A stretch of DNA of 64,000 bases. Source: Anthopleura xanthogrammica. Taxonomy: Eukaryota; Cnidaria; Anthozoa; Actiniaria; Actiniidae. Made by a program: the position numbers and the translations under genes. Below, in pieces: positions 10,201-23,800 of the stretch. The stretch spans positions 3,682,722 through 3,746,721 of the forward strand of contig OZ025213.1 of assembly GCA_964019055.1 (NCBI GenBank), in the 5' to 3' direction. Positions within the stretch are counted from its first letter, which is position 1; the number at the start of each line of letters is the position of its first letter. Below the pieces are notes generated by a model. That model was not told where the DNA came from. It did not search any database and saw nothing but the letters and a program-made list of their open reading frames with translations.

Positions 10201-13200
10201 ATTTGGGCCAGTTTCTATACATTTATTGTTGACCCACATGCCTCGACTTCAAACAACTATTTAAAGGCAATGGAGTGTAACACTGATATCTATACAAGCT
10301 ATATATGTACAATCCCATACCTTCCTCTGTGTATACATCTCTCAGTGACCGTATCCCAGTACCATGTAAGGAAGGCAACGAGTACGTCTTGGATACTGGT
10401 TTTGGTGACCTCTCCTCACGGATTTCTTCATGACTGCTTGCCTGGCGTTTCTTAGCTTCTTTATGTGCTGTATTAGGGCTCTGAAAGAGAACAGGACAAA
10501 TGAAATGGTTTGGCTTGATATATTCCGAAACATTCAGCCACTGCATTTTAATTTTTGGTTTCCCCCTATATGACTGTTTTCTTAGCCTTACAGATATTGA
10601 GAAGTTTTGATTGTTAGATTTCACTTCTCCCATTCAACCTCACTAGCCAAACAAAACATAAAAAAATGGGGGGAAAAATGAAGAAAAAATTAGTAGCTGA
10701 ATGAATAAACAACTTATAACAATAATGTGTATGCTTGTTCCTTCCACGATTATCTATTTAATTGACGAGCTTTCGCACTTCTAGTGCATCTCAGGACGGA
10801 AAGTAGGTATTACAATGATCCAAATGATTAAAGACTATAAGACTCAAAGTGGTGCATCATATACCAAGTCCCGTTTGGTTAGAACTCCAAATCCCTCTTT
10901 CCCAAATCCCAGGTTTCTATTCACCTAGACTTGAATAGCCGGAGAAAACGCCCAACATTTCTTTCATGCATTTGAAAACACGCTTGAAATAATAATTAAG
11001 TCAGAGGAATATTACATGAACATTTATTGCCCATAAATGAATATGGCTCGAAATTATTCCAATGCCTATCGTATATTCAAGGAATAAGATAATCTCTTCA
11101 AAACGCTCTCGAATTATTGTTTTCGCTGTATCACTTTTGCGAAGAATTTCATGGAAGTAGCAAAACTATGAAAAACAAAACATGTAGCGGAGAAATTCAA
11201 ATATGTATTGAGAATCCTAAACACGGAAATCAGATGAAGTAATAGAAGCTATGAATAAAACAGTGGATTGTAATGAAAAAAGCTTAAAAGATCACGAAAA
11301 TGAATTGAGATCTTCCCTTATTCACTCAGTTATTCGATAGATCTTAAGCTTTAGAAGTTTTAACTTTCAAATAATCGAAGTCAAACACTGTGGTACATCG
11401 ACTAAAGGTAAGAAGTTAGAAATAAAAACAGACAAATACTTGCGGCGTCTTTGGCTTTCTTAGAAAGCTAATGTCTTAAAAATCGTATCACAAATAGAAT
11501 ATACTCTATAATATAGGATTTTATGCTATGAAATTTCCATAAAACTTACCCCTGGCTTTGTATTAACGTCGTAACTATAGCGAATTCGTGAACGCAAACC
11601 AAGTAATCTTCCCGCCATCACTTCACAAACAATTCAAAACAGTTTCAAATACTGCTTGCGGCAGCGTAGAAAGATCGAAATTGTTTCACGAAGAGTCTCC
11701 AGTTCTCTATGAACGCTTATTTTGGAACTACTGCGATATTGTTCGAGTTTTGGACGAGCCAAACTTGGTTCGAACTAAGAGTCTATTTTGATTGAGTTTT
11801 GTGCGTTGAATGACAAACATATCCTTGTTTACAGGTTGCTGGGGTAAAACTTCATTGGTATTCATCAAGCTGATATCCCACTGTTTTTCATTCTGATGAT
11901 AAACTTTTACACTTTATTTATATTTCCATAACAGGCAGGTGCTGATAAAATAACCGCTAAAATTATTTCTTTTCGACCCGAACTAAAACAAAATTGTACA
12001 AACATTTTACGTTTTTTACCGATTCTTTTAAAACTTTTTAACAGTATTTTTTCTGGGGTGGATATTCATATATTATAGAATGAAAATATGTGAGGTAAAA
12101 CTATTAAAGTTAATGGACAAGGACAATATGTGTCTTAATAGTTGTCCATCAACTTTTCAGCCTGTTACCACAATAGTATAGTTTATCATTCCTATTTTAA
12201 AAGACGTTATACTAGAAATTGGAATAATTAGGAGTCAAAAGATGGTAGTGAATAATTAAATAAACGTGAGGAAAGTTGAAAGGAAAATTAAAAAAAAAGA
12301 AAAACAACTAACCTAGTTTTAAAAAATGTGGGGGAAAAATAACGAAGAAAAATAAAGGTAGTAATCTCTTTGCGTTTGTTTTTCTGATAAATTTTATATC
12401 AAAGTCCAGACTCATCAAAAATAAAGGACTGAATGAAAAAGAAAAAGAACGAAAAAAAGAACGAAAGGAATGACTGAAATGGGAAGGAATATGAATGAAA
12501 TGAAATGGAAAGGAATTAAACGAAATGGAAAGGAATGTGAATGAAATAAAATTGAATGCAATGAAACGAAACGAAATGGGAAGGAATGTGAACGAAATGG
12601 GATTGGAAGGAATGTGAACGAAATGGAATGGAATGGGAATGAATGGGAACGAAATGGGAATGAATGTGAAAGAAATGAAATGGGGTTCAAAACCATGACA
12701 CTGTGTAGTGTCAGGCGGAATAAACCAACTGTACACCACATGTCAAAGTATGGTTGAGAATATCAATCATGCCACTTGACTTTATCTTGTGGTCAACTTT
12801 GACTTCCAACCACAAATTCATGTGGCATCAATAAAAGAACATCAATTATGTTATGAAAACTTTTCTGAACAATTTTACACTGAAAAAAATTTAGAATTGA
12901 ACAAAGAAGTGATAGCATTAAAACTGGCAGAATGTGAATTTTTCTTAAAATGTTGAAAGCTAGACCAAGGAGCTTGATGAAGTAATATTAATTAATATAA
13001 TGGCATGCTCCAAGAGTTTTGTCTTCTGGTGTTAAATTCCCTCCTACAGCTAAAGAAAGAAAGCTGTGTATTATGTACCAGAGCATAGTAATTACTAAAA
13101 AAAATAGCACAGCAGTCTTGTCTTGTGCCCCTAGTTCAAAGCAGGCTCAAAAATTATATGATCTAGTTTTGAATTCTCTGTCTGACTGGAATTTCCGAGT

Positions 13201-16200
13201 TTGATTATTGAAGAACTAATTGTATAAATATATGTCCGAACGACAACTACGATCTTCATCCAAAAACTACCTAGTGACTGTTCAATATAAGCTACGAACT
13301 TACGGCTATAGAGCTTTCAGCTCATCTGCTCCAAGACTATGGAACTCACTTCCGGACAATCTGAGAAGCTACACTGACTATGACATTCAAAGTTTCAAAC
13401 GCCAGCTCAAGACTCATTTATTTGAGAAAGCCTATAATTGACTTATTGACTTATTGACTTGTTTTCTTTAATTACTTCAAGTTTCTTTTTTGGATGTAAA
13501 GCGCCTATGGGCTAAAGGGAATAGGCGCTATATAAATCATTATTAATAATAATAATAATAATAATTGTAAATAGTGCTAAAATGAGGCCAACCTTTTAGT
13601 AAATGAATGTGTAATAAGAGGATCGGACTGAGTGGTTGTTAATGAATTAAAACAAAAAATCTATTTTGGTAAATCAAATCATGAGCATACCATGGAATGC
13701 AATTTACATTTTAGATTTGAGCTTCAATACCAGTAATGGCATTGTATAAACCTTTTTAGCTTGGGTATGTTTTCCCATTTCAGACCAAGTGTCATGTCAT
13801 TCCCTAGAGTATCATTTCTTTGTTTACAATGATTGTGCATAAAAAGACTATAATATATATAAAAAGACTGGATATAATCAGGGCTTCAAGTGTCCCTATA
13901 TTTCCTATATTTTTTAAGTTAATTTTTATTTCCCTTCCACCAGTACCAAAGTTTATGAACTTGATAGTAATTTTTTCCTTTTCTTTTCTGAATAAAATTA
14001 TAGGAATTATAGGACATTTAAGAACTATATAGGGGAACATAGGTGAACTTAGAAAATGAAATATAGAAGATATAGGGACACTTGAAGCCCTAGAATATGG
14101 ATACAATTCATAACAAAGAATCTTATTCTCAAGAGAATGACATGTGGTCTGAAATGGGAAGACATTTTTTTGTCAGTATTGATTGGAAGTCATAGCCATA
14201 AACAGCTTCTTATGACAAGTTCTAGGCATGCACAGAAACCCAGTCAACCTCCCATAGATTTGTCTCTGGCATTGGGAAGTTCAGAAAGATAAATTTATGG
14301 AAATAACACAATACAATTCTGACAATCTTCTTCCTGGCTCAGACAATACTATTCCAAAAACAGATTATTTGATGCAGGAATATTTTGTTAGAAATATATT
14401 ACTGAATTTCTTAATATTCTGCAAACTCTATAGTTATGAGTCCCCCAATGGAATTTGGTTTTTCACTGCCGCCAGTCAAAAATATAAAAGGTTCCGACTG
14501 ATAAGTTTTAAATGATGGCAGTGAAAAACCAATTTCACAAGAAGCCATTGAAATGTCTGAGTTTGCAGAATATTGAGAATCGCAGTAAATACTGCAGCAC
14601 ACTAACCTGGGGTGGCATACTTCTTGATCGCATAACTGGTGAGGATTTAGAATGTACATCTGCTTCATGATGTAAGGGCCCGGTAGAACTGGTCCGATAC
14701 CTGTGAGACTCGTCCACTGCTAACCTTTCTCGACTCCCTATTGGTCTAAACCCAGTACTGGAAACTGGCAAGTCCTCACATGATTTAGCTTTCCTGGTGT
14801 TTTTCTTACGACTGAAGAATTTTCGAACTTTTTTCAAAGGACCCCATTTCCATATAGATTTTCTCTTTTTTTCAGTTTTTTCATCATATTCAGGATCATG
14901 GTCTATCCCTGTAGCTATTTCTTCATTACTGCTGTGAGGTGGTTCCGAGATTCTTACATTTGGTCTTCTTGCAGGTGCTAGATTTTCATGAGATGCTGAT
15001 GTTGAAGCCATGTCAGAACTTGACCCATGTCCTGGTGGCCCACGTGGAAATTGGAGAGAACTACTACTACCTGATAGTGCAGGGTCTGACTCAAACTGTG
15101 CAAGGAAATCAGCTGATATTTTACCGGGTTTCTTGGAGGATTTTCCCACATCTGAAAAATTAGTGAAGATAAATAAATAAATAAATAAATTAATTACGGT
15201 TGTTTGTATTTGTAGATGAAAAAACTAGACATCACTGACATGTTCTAACTGGCTCCTGAAACTTTTTCGTTTGTCGGCTAAAATATAAATGTACAGGCAG
15301 TCTTGTTTGAAATCGCGAAAACATTCAAAAATCAACACTAGCCCAGACATATAACAAAGTTGTTGCAGTTTAGGAGAAGCATTACAAAAAGAACTCTATA
15401 CTAGCTAGCTATTTGTTGTGGTGGTAAACCAGATATTTTTTCAGTAAGTTTAAAAGGTTTCCAATTGAAGCATTACTGCGTAATACCTTTTGTGATGAAT
15501 GCATACATCTACAGATTTGGGGAGCTAAGAGTTGCCTGCTTATTTTGTTTTCATAAAACTTGTACAAATTTTTGTACAAATATCAAGAAAAGTTTGGCAT
15601 TCTTTTGCTTCAGTTTTGATAGCTCAAATGCATTAAAACTTTAGGTCTAAGGAACAATAGTATTTTGTTTAGATTTCAGCTCTTTGAATCAAGTGTTGAC
15701 CTCTGCTTAACCTTCGAGATATATGTCTAGGAATTTTTGAATGAATGATCACTGATCCATTGAGAATTAGCATGTGATGAGGCAAACACATGGAATAATA
15801 AGTACACCAAAATAATAACAATAATTCATTACATAACATAATAGATATAAGCACAGTAATCAAGTGTTGACCTCTGCTTAACCTTCGAGATATATGTCTA
15901 GGAATTTTTGAATGAATGATCACTGATCCATTGAGAATTAGCATGTGATGAGGCAAACACATGGAATAATAAGTACACCAAAATAATAACAATAATTCAT
16001 TACATAACATAATAGATATAAGCACAGTAATCAAGTGTTGACCTCTGCTTAACCTTCGAGATATATGTCTAGGAATTTTTGAATGAATGATCACTGATCC
16101 ATTGAGAATTAGCATGTGATGAGGCAAACACATGGAATAATAAGTACACCAAAATAATAACAATAATTCATTACATAACATAATAGATATAAGCACAGTT

Positions 16201-17737
16201 AATGAGAAAATTTTAAGAAATCATGAATGAAAAACTCTGACATAGTTAATATAAGGAAAGAAAAATTAAAAGTCTATGAAATGACTGTCAGCCCTAAAAA
16301 ATATAGTGAATAATTCAAAAGTGCTTTTTAGTTTTATAGCTAACTTGTCAACTGCATATTTACTTAGAAGATGATTTTGAAAAGCAAATTTTCCTTGCGG
16401 ATGAAAAACTTGACATTTATTATCACTCTGATGTGACACATAATACAGCTACATTGACATTAGTTCCAAAAATATAAATATATAACTGCTATGTATGAGG
16501 ATGATGGTCAGACGTGACTTCAACTAAATGAGGTTTTTGATTACAGATCAAGATATGAACTTTATATAGCTCATGAAAAGCTTCATTAGCAAGCTAATAA
16601 GATTTAATTTCAGATACAGATCAAGAAGAGTCAGAAACAAATAATTAATAACGAGCAAAACCAACAAAAATGAATAGATCCTCCCTAGCTAATGCAGCAA
16701 TTCCCAGAACAGCTTAATTTAGAGAACAATACATTTGAATGTTATTCTCATGAGAGTAAAATTTAATTGTTTTTCCTTCAAACTGAGCTGCATTAAAATA
16801 TCCCACAAGGGGTGTAAAGGATTCAGTGACCAAGAAGTAGGGTGCTATGTTACAAATAATATTATAATAACAATTAAAGTATTGTTTAAATAGTAAATTA
16901 TTCACACTATAAATGTTATAGATCTTTAGCCACATGATAGGATTACTCCATGAAATGAATGTCCTATGCAGATGCTAGTTTCTGGGGGACCCAGCTAGGG
17001 GCATATCCTGAAAGAAAATTTTCAACCCTTAAATTACATCTCATGTATCTGAGACGACACTCCTGTGTAGGAATCAAGAAGCATTGCACCCAGCAATCTA
17101 CTTCTGGTAAATTTCCATTGAAGACAAAACAATGTTCTTAGATGTTGACGCAGCTTTGTACAGCTGCAGTATTGCAATGAATAAATTGGGCTAAGCTAAA
17201 TTTTGCAGCAAGTAACATAAATGTATGTATCCATTAATTCCATACTATTTGTACAAAGTACATGGAGTGGATAGCAAAAGGATGATTGAATATATGCAAT
17301 AAGTTAGACACAATAATCTGGGTTGATAAATACTGTTTGCTTACATTTTGATGACAGTGCTAGTAGTATATATACCTAAGGTCACACCAGGACAAACTCT
17401 TGCACGAGAATAAAACAGTAATTTGACTAAGCTGGAGTTTTTGTGTACACCAGAATTGATTAGCTGTATTCCTATTATGGTACAAGCTATGGTTTAACAA
17501 AAGATAGACCATAGAATACAGCCCTATACAAAGACTGCATTATACAGATTATAGCACATTCTTTGTTTAAGATGTTTTTATTAACACCAGTGTAAAATCA
17601 AAAAAAAGTGCTAAATAACTTGCATATAATATGCATAATGCAAAGCCAAGAATATAAATAAGTCTTACATTATATATAAATAATAACTCACCATCGGCAG
17701 ATAACGACGACCGCATGCCAGCACTTTTATCAGCCAT
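7268..17737 (-). CDS. LIM-domain protein with long disordered region
   Basis: Exons read 5' to 3' on the minus strand: 17785-17692 (ATG at 17737), 15151-14607, 10480-10321, 10054-8523, 7873-7268. All joins are GT-AG and in frame, giving 962 residues. The first two thirds are Ser/Lys/Glu-rich and look disordered. A basic stretch (KKVRKFFSRKK) lies in exon 2. Four copies of an EKRRSF(P/T) motif sit about 25-40 residues apart in exon 4, together with two FxRxKSWS motifs and an EPAWVANAKQK segment. The C-terminus is one complete LIM zinc-binding domain (about 903-954): CIVC, HRNC, KCTVC, YCKPH give CX2C..HX2CX2CX2C..CX2H. Single C-terminal LIM domains with disordered partners occur in actin regulators (EPLIN/LIMA1, MICAL-like), and the EPAW segment recalls the CRACD C-terminus. 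The cytoskeletal role is inferred and the orthology unresolved. An extra upstream exon may exist at 18672-18758. Confidence 0.8.
8211..8462. mobile_element. foldback MITE in LIM-gene intron
   Basis: CTACTTCGACGACACGGCGG and CCATCTTG at the left are mirrored by CAAGATGG and CCGCCGTATCGTCAAAGTAG at the right. A second inner inverted pair (TTAATTTGGAGG / CCTCCAAATTGA) makes a nested hairpin. It ends about 60 bp from the donor of the 1.5-kb exon. Confidence 0.65.
10482..12300. other. LIM-gene intron, first part
   Basis: AT-rich intron DNA with no gene or clear repeat recognised. Open frames here (for example 11588-11791) carry no motif. Confidence 0.5.
12420..12690. repeat. degenerate GGAAT-type pentamer satellite
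   Basis: About 270 bp built from variants of GGAAT/GAAAT/GAATG (AATGGGAAGGAATGTGAACG and similar). The long Phe/Ser/His-rich minus-strand frames (12308-12741) come from the repeat period and are not genes. Confidence 0.75.
13205..13565 (+). mobile_element. LINE 3' end (CR1/L2-type), truncated
   Basis: The frame at 13220-13441 ends with the C-terminal signature common to CR1/L2-like reverse transcriptases in animals: YGYRAFS, APRLWNSLP, LR, FKRQLKTHLF. It is followed by a 3' tail containing AAGCGCCTATGGG and GGCGCTATATAAAT, then a TAA microsatellite (about 13545-13565), the usual 3' end of such elements. Only this 5'-truncated piece is present, in antisense orientation within the LIM-gene intron. 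Confidence 0.8.
13769..14163. mobile_element. long inverted-repeat MITE
   Basis: Left arm TTCCCATTTCAGACCA..GTCATGTCATTC and right arm GAATGACATGTGGTCTGAAATGGGAA pair. A second inner pair GGGCTTCAAGTGTCCCTATAT / ATATAGGGACACTTGAAGCCC also pairs. The element is about 395 bp with long arms and no coding content. Confidence 0.8.
14405..14585. mobile_element. hairpin MITE next to a splice donor
   Basis: Left TTAATATTCTGCAAACTC and TTTGGTTTTTCACTGCC mirror right GGCAGTGAAAAACCAA and GAGTTTGCAGAATATT. The right edge lies about 22 bp inside the intron from the donor at 14606 of the LIM gene. Confidence 0.75.
15687..16199. repeat. 171-bp tandem repeat, three near-identical copies
   Basis: Units begin AATCAAGTGTTGACCTCTGC at 15687, 15858 and 16029 and look identical by eye. 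The period 171 is a multiple of three, so one minus-strand frame stays open across all copies (175 codons). This is explained by the arithmetic and not by a gene. It lies in the first large intron of the LIM gene. Confidence 0.95.
16200..17691. other. LIM-gene intron, remainder
   Basis: AT-rich intron sequence; no gene and no clear repeat recognised. Confidence 0.5.
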
Positions 17738-18671
17738 TCTTGCAATCCAACGAAATTTACTTTTTAGAGTTAGAGTGTAGAAACCCTAGAAATAAAATTA
17801 AATCTATGAACTTCGAAGTTTAATTTAAATATATTTTGCGATGTCAACACACTCGAACAAAGAGACAATGGCAGTACCATAGCTAAGTAAATAAAGTTAT
17901 CTGAAAACCATGAAAAATGATAGGGGAGCTCAGAGATCGATTTAGCTAGTTTGGAGAAGTTTTAGCAGAATATTAAAAGTTAACTTGTTTAAGGATAAAC
18001 CACTTGACAACATTTAAGACGTTTACCAAAAGAAAGGGGGTTTCTAGACGTCGGGAAAACGAGATTTATTCTTGAGATAACCGGAATACGATATACAGGA
18101 CAATGGCAATCATCTCCAGGGCCAAAGCAAACCGTACTAAATGATATTTCACAAATCTATCCAAGTGTACAAATTTGTATAAGTTTTATTTTCAAAGTGC
18201 AGTGTATTATACTGGGGAATATTGTGTGATCACGAGGAAAAAGTCACAACGATGGATAAAAGAAAATAATATTCAGTATAAATGAATGTAAACAATTCAG
18301 GATTTGATCGTGGTTTTTTGGGACTCTAAGTTGATCTACGACGCACAACATGGATTATTTTTGTGACCTATAAAATATACAAACCCTGGGCCACTCTGAC
18401 AATGTCTTTGAATGAAAAATAACGTAATCAAAGGGTGTAGCAGCATCTCGAAGATTCTTGATTTGTTTACGATGAGTACAATGACCAAAAAAATATCTTG
18501 AGTTATAAATTAAGGCGTCTAAAGTTCTTAACAATTCAACAACGGTTGAAAATTCCTAAAAGACTTTTCCTTTAATGCCAACTGTTCGGCTTTAATTAAT
18601 TCATTGATAGCATGTCTAAAATGTTTGAATGGGGCTGAACAAATGCAAAAAAGATATGAGTTTGAACTTAC

Positions 18672-18758
18672 TTTTATAAGTTTACGACAACCTACAGCCC
18701 GTCCTCGGCTATCGGAGTATTCGTTGACCTCATTTTGGAGGCGTCTGTAAAACCAACC
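18672..18758 (-). other. candidate upstream exon of the LIM gene
   Basis: On the minus strand this 87-bp open segment is bounded by a TTTTTACAG acceptor and an AAAGTAAGT donor. Its phase-0 end joins in frame to the acceptor at 17785, where the frame is also open before the ATG (GFYTLTLKSK..). It would encode 29 residues (GWFYRRL..RKLIK). No start codon exon was found further upstream, so it could be coding or 5' UTR. Confidence 0.4.
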
Positions 18759-20872
18759 CTGTAAAAATGTAGACAAATTATTGACTTAAAAGTTATAGAA
18801 GTCTCATGGTTATCCAATTTGTAGAATATATTAAAGCTGAGGCTGAGCTACGAGCAAAAGAAGACAGTCAAATCTCTAAGCCGTGTCGTAGCTTTGCATA
18901 TCTTGTCATGGAATAACTTCTCATTGTGCTTCTATTGTGTGAAAAACGCCTTATATGGCAATATGAACTGCGGCTGGCAACGACTCGCTTTCCCTACCAA
19001 CTAAAGTTTTTTTCACTATCTCATTCCCATTTTTTTTATTTTCAAAATATAAACACTCAATCTTTAAAATTTTTAGTTTTCGATCGAAATTTTGTGGTGA
19101 TTTTAGAGTCACATTACATACACGTGTACCATACCGGCCACCATCCCGAACTAACGTGTTTGTTCAGTTAGGTCAATATTTTTACCGAGAAATAAAATAT
19201 TTCATAGATTATTTATTCCTTCCCGTAAAGATTATAACATACCTTTTAAAGAATTTATTATTTCATTTGAACATAGTTAAAAATAGAGTTTGTCCTCAAC
19301 TTTTCACGAAATTTAGTATATGGATGACGGAGTTTGGGACAAAAATTGACGAAAAATCGACAAGAAAATTCTTATTCCCATTTGCAAAGTTTCGTATTAT
19401 AAAAACCCAAGAAAATTGCAAAAAATTGTCTTAATTCTAACACTTACAGTCATTAAATTTTCAATTTTATTTTCTACTGTTCTAGAAAGATAAATTAAAC
19501 AAAGACCTATGATCTGTCAAGTCAACCAGTCAAGCGTTTTGCCATTTACGTGTTTGAGGACTTATGACGTAAAGGTCCTACAAAGACACTTAATTGACCG
19601 GGTAACATACAAAAACAGAGAATAAAAAATAACTTAACTGTCATATAATTTCATCCTCTGCTGAAGATTGTTCGCTTTTGCTTTAAAACTCGCCAGAAAC
19701 CTTTCGATTACTGAGAGATTTACTTGAGACTTGCCGGATCTTAAATATAAATGCAACAGTGATCATGAAATACAGTAAGAATCGTCATCATCCTAATAGT
19801 ATGTTCTGTGCGTGACACTTAATAAGTTTTGTATATATTCACGCAAGTTTACGCTTCGTAAGGCCAGTAACGACAGAGCACTAAAATTTCTTCAACACAC
19901 AACTTCCTACAACAAAGGATTGACGAAAGCATATTTAACTATGATGAAAGTTAGTTGAAAAAATAGCTGTGGGGCAAATCGATGTAATGGCGTGAAAATT
20001 CATTGATTGTTTTGATGGATAAACTTGGATATGACTTGATAGTGGGCGATTAGTCACTGGATTAGTTCAGTGATGGTTGAATGCAATGTGGATAAGAGGA
20101 TGGCACGACCTCTGTCATGTATGTACTTCTTGGCAAAATTTCAGGTGACCCAGTGACACTCAACAACCATCAACTCTCCCCCACCCCAATACAGTATTTG
20201 TAAAGCTTAAGATTATTGAATACCTACTCAACAACCATCAACTTTCCCCCACCCCAATACAGTATTCGTAAAGCTTAAGATTATTGAGTATCCACTCAAC
20301 AACCATCAACTCTCCCCCCCCCCCCCCCCAAATACAGTATTTGTAAAGTTAACTATTGAGTACCCACTCAACAACCATCAACTCTCCCCCACTCCCAATT
20401 ATTTGTAAAGCTCATGATTTTTGAGGACCCAGGTCTGTGCATTAAAACATTCCTAAAAATGGGATAAAATCACAAATTGCGCAGTATTTGAATGACTGGA
20501 TGGATGACCCATATAGACCCACCCACCTCCCCCGCAGTCCCCCAATATTCCTACCGCCAAAACCCTCAAGTCAGAATAAGCTAAATTTTCATCCAAATAA
20601 TGATTTATCAGCCATAAAGTAGCATTAAAGGAATTTTTACTTGACTTCATATTTTCAATCCAGATTTTTTTGAGTCTGAAACTAACTTGTTGGGCTTCCT
20701 GTGTAGTAGCACTAGTCACCAGGACTTTCGGTTGACGGTAAAAGAAGATCGTGGAACGCCTGGCTGATTCCTGTTTTCCTGTTGAAATGAAAGTAGTATT
20801 TTTCCTTTCCCTTTGCTTTCTCGTGTTCTAGACCAAGAATATATAATATTTGAAATTAAGCCCTTGATAGAT
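18759..20872. other. intergenic region between divergent genes
   Basis: Separates the LIM gene (-) from the first asparaginase (+), so both promoters should lie here. No firm promoter element seen. The only distinct structure is the minisatellite at about 20150-20410. Open frames at 18926-19434 and 20453-20719 have no motif. Confidence 0.5.
20150..20410. repeat. minisatellite, about four imperfect units
   Basis: Repeats of CAACAACCATCAACTCTCCC followed by a C-run, CCAATACAGTATTTGTAAAG and CTTAAGATTATTGA, each about 65-72 bp, some 500 bp upstream of the asparaginase start. Confidence 0.85.
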
Positions 20873-23800
20873 ATGAAATCTATGTTCTTTAGTATTTGTT
20901 TTTGTAGTTTAGTGATTTTCAGAGTCAATAATGCAGTTTTTTCAGAACCTTTACCGATAGTAATCAATACTTGGGGACCACCATTCACAAACGCCACCTT
21001 GAAAGGTAAGACTATGAAATACTTTTAAAAGTTTAAATCCTGGAATAATTCCTATCAAGAAATCTGAGGAAACCTTCTCTATCAGAAAGTTATCTGATCG
21101 TGGAGTTTGAGGAATTCTATTCATAGCTCAATTTGCTTGCTGCATGTGTATGCATGAGATTATATGTGATGGCCTAACTGCTTAATGTACCCATTTCTTT
21201 CTTTTCTTGTAGCATGGGAAGTCATAAATACCAAGGGATCATCTTCCCTTGATGCTGTGGAGGCTGGCTGTACAGAATGTGAAGTTGAACAGTGTGATGG
21301 AACAGTAGGCTATGGAGGAAGGTACAGTAGCTTTATATAATTATATGATATGATAGGTGCATTGGGATAAATATAAGCCAATATGTATTATAACAAGATT
21401 ATCAATTAACATTAATCAGGGCTTGAAATCAGGCAATTTCTGGCCAGAATTGGCACTTGTCTGATCAAATAATCTTCGCCTTTCTAGTCATTTTGACTAG
21501 TAATGTTGAGCAAGAAACCAGATATTACCAAGCTAAAACTTATTTGGCTGGTCATCATGACTAGTGACTGACCGGCCATTAAATATGCAAACCCTGTTAA
21601 TTATTTAACTAAATTACCATTAATTTGAGTATGTTTCATGCTGCAGCCCTGATGAAGGTGGTGAGACAACACTAGATGCAATGATCATGAATGGGTAAAT
21701 ATTACAATTATTTCTTTAGACCACTGCATTACCACAGGTAGCCCAAGCTCTAGGTGATATATAAGACAAAATGGATTCCATTTTATATTGAGGGGAGGGT
21801 AAGTTATGAAAAACTCATTAAAGACATCACAAAGGACACACTAACACACCATGTAAGAAATGGAAATTCTATTAATAAAAGTATTTCTATCAAAATTATT
21901 GTATTCAAAAACCTCCATATCACCTAGAGCTTGGGCTACCTGTGGTGAAAAGTCAGAGAATTTTGGAAAATTGTTTAAGGTTTTGGAATTTCAAGTTGGG
22001 CTTCATTTGGAGAAACTCCCATGTAAAATAATATAATTTTTCGTATTAAAATAAGTGCCTCGTGTAGTCATTAAAAAATGTTTTTGGTCAAGGAAATGTC
22101 AGGGAAAAGTCAGGGAATATTATTTTTCTAGATAATTAAGTGGGAACCCTAATCTTTGATAGCATTTGTTTCCATTTATTTAAGGGTCACCCATGATGTT
22201 GGTGCTGTTGGTTGTCTAAAGAATATCAGGAATGCAATTGGAGTAGCACGCAGTATAATGGAATACTCTAAAGAAACATTTCTTGTAGGAGAAGATGGTT
22301 AGTTACAGTATTAATTCTACCAACTGATTGATTATCAAAAAATATTCCTTTTTCCATAAACATTGAAATGTGATTGTGTTAAATTGCAGCAACCAAGTTT
22401 GCCAAAGAGATGGGTTTTAAAGAGGAGAGCCTGAGCACTAATCACTCAATGTAAGTTTAGAATCCACAGGTAGCCCAAAACCCAAAAACATATTCTATGT
22501 TGAGAAAAAACAACCAGAAAATAAAGGTCAACGATTATTATGGTCAAATGACTATATTAGCTAAAATAATTTATTGAAGCATTTTATAAAGAGCTAGGTT
22601 GTAAATAAGGAAATGTTTTGAGGTTACTATACTTTGAAGATATGTCTTCATTAATAAAAGATTCTTATGTATTATTCAGAGATCTTTGGAAAAGCTGGAA
22701 AAACAAGAACTGTCAACCAAATTTTAGACAAGTAAAGATTTAACCTATGAAACAGTTGAATTTTTTTAACATTTCTAAAATTACTTAGTATTGTCATTAG
22801 TTACTGACATTAATATGTAACTTTGTTTAATAGAATGTTGTCCCAGATCCAACTAAATCATGTGGACCCTACAAACCAGTTAAAGAGATTAGGTAAGAAA
22901 ATTGACTCTTTAAAAATTATATTATGATTATTGAAATTCATAATATCAACTCACCAGTGTAAATCTTTGTAGGGTAAAAAACTTGGACAAAGTTAACCAT
23001 CATATTGATGAGAATAACCATGACACAATTGGTGAGGTTAAATTTATCTAACTCTCTTATTAACTCCACGAATTGCTGTTGATAAGCCCTGATATAATGT
23101 TGAATTTGATAAGATTTGGATTGGATCAGTGGCGAAGCGAGGATCCAGGATCTGGGGGGGCACCTAGCATAAAAACTAATTATGGCAAAATTTGGGGGGC
23201 ACATGGCTGTCACCTCCCTATGCCAGTGGCATTGATATCATACATCAAAGAAAAAAAGGTGGGGCAGCCGCCCCCCTCACTAAGCCACTGGATGGGATAC
23301 CATATAGTACAATTCAAAACATTTGATATGTATCAAAGCTGCAAATAAACGCTGATCATCGGACAAATGTCTGGTAAAAATGACCACTTGACTGGTTAAT
23401 GATTTACCAGCCACACTTGGATTTGACAGGTCAAATATTCGGACCTCTGGCCTAACAAACTGCCTATTAAAAATGTTATTTGCAGCCTTGTGCATTAACA
23501 TACACTATGTGATTGACATGTAGGAATGATTGTGATTGACGCAAATGGAAACATGGCTGGTGGAACATCTACTAATGGAGCGAGCCACAAAGTACCTGGG
23601 TATGCACGCACAAGCTCAGTATGCATGATTCATCATTACTATTTCCGCTATTCCTTCTTTCCTACTAACCACTCACCCACCCATCCATCCATCTGTCCAT
23701 CTATCTTTTCCACCCCTACTTCCTTTCTTCCTCTCATCCTCTCTCTTTTTCTTTAATCCATTCATTTATTCACTTATCCATTCCAATAGCCCACGTTCCC

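Noticed and set aside
12308..12741. Phe/Ser/His-rich frames of 108 and 143 codons
   Set aside because: They are translations of a GGAAT-type satellite.
15669..16196. 175-codon minus-strand frame with a three-fold 57-residue repeat
   Set aside because: It arises because the 171-bp tandem unit is divisible by three; it lies in an intron with no splice or family support.
15669..16199. CRISPR-like array
   Set aside because: Three direct 171-bp units without spacers in a eukaryotic intron.
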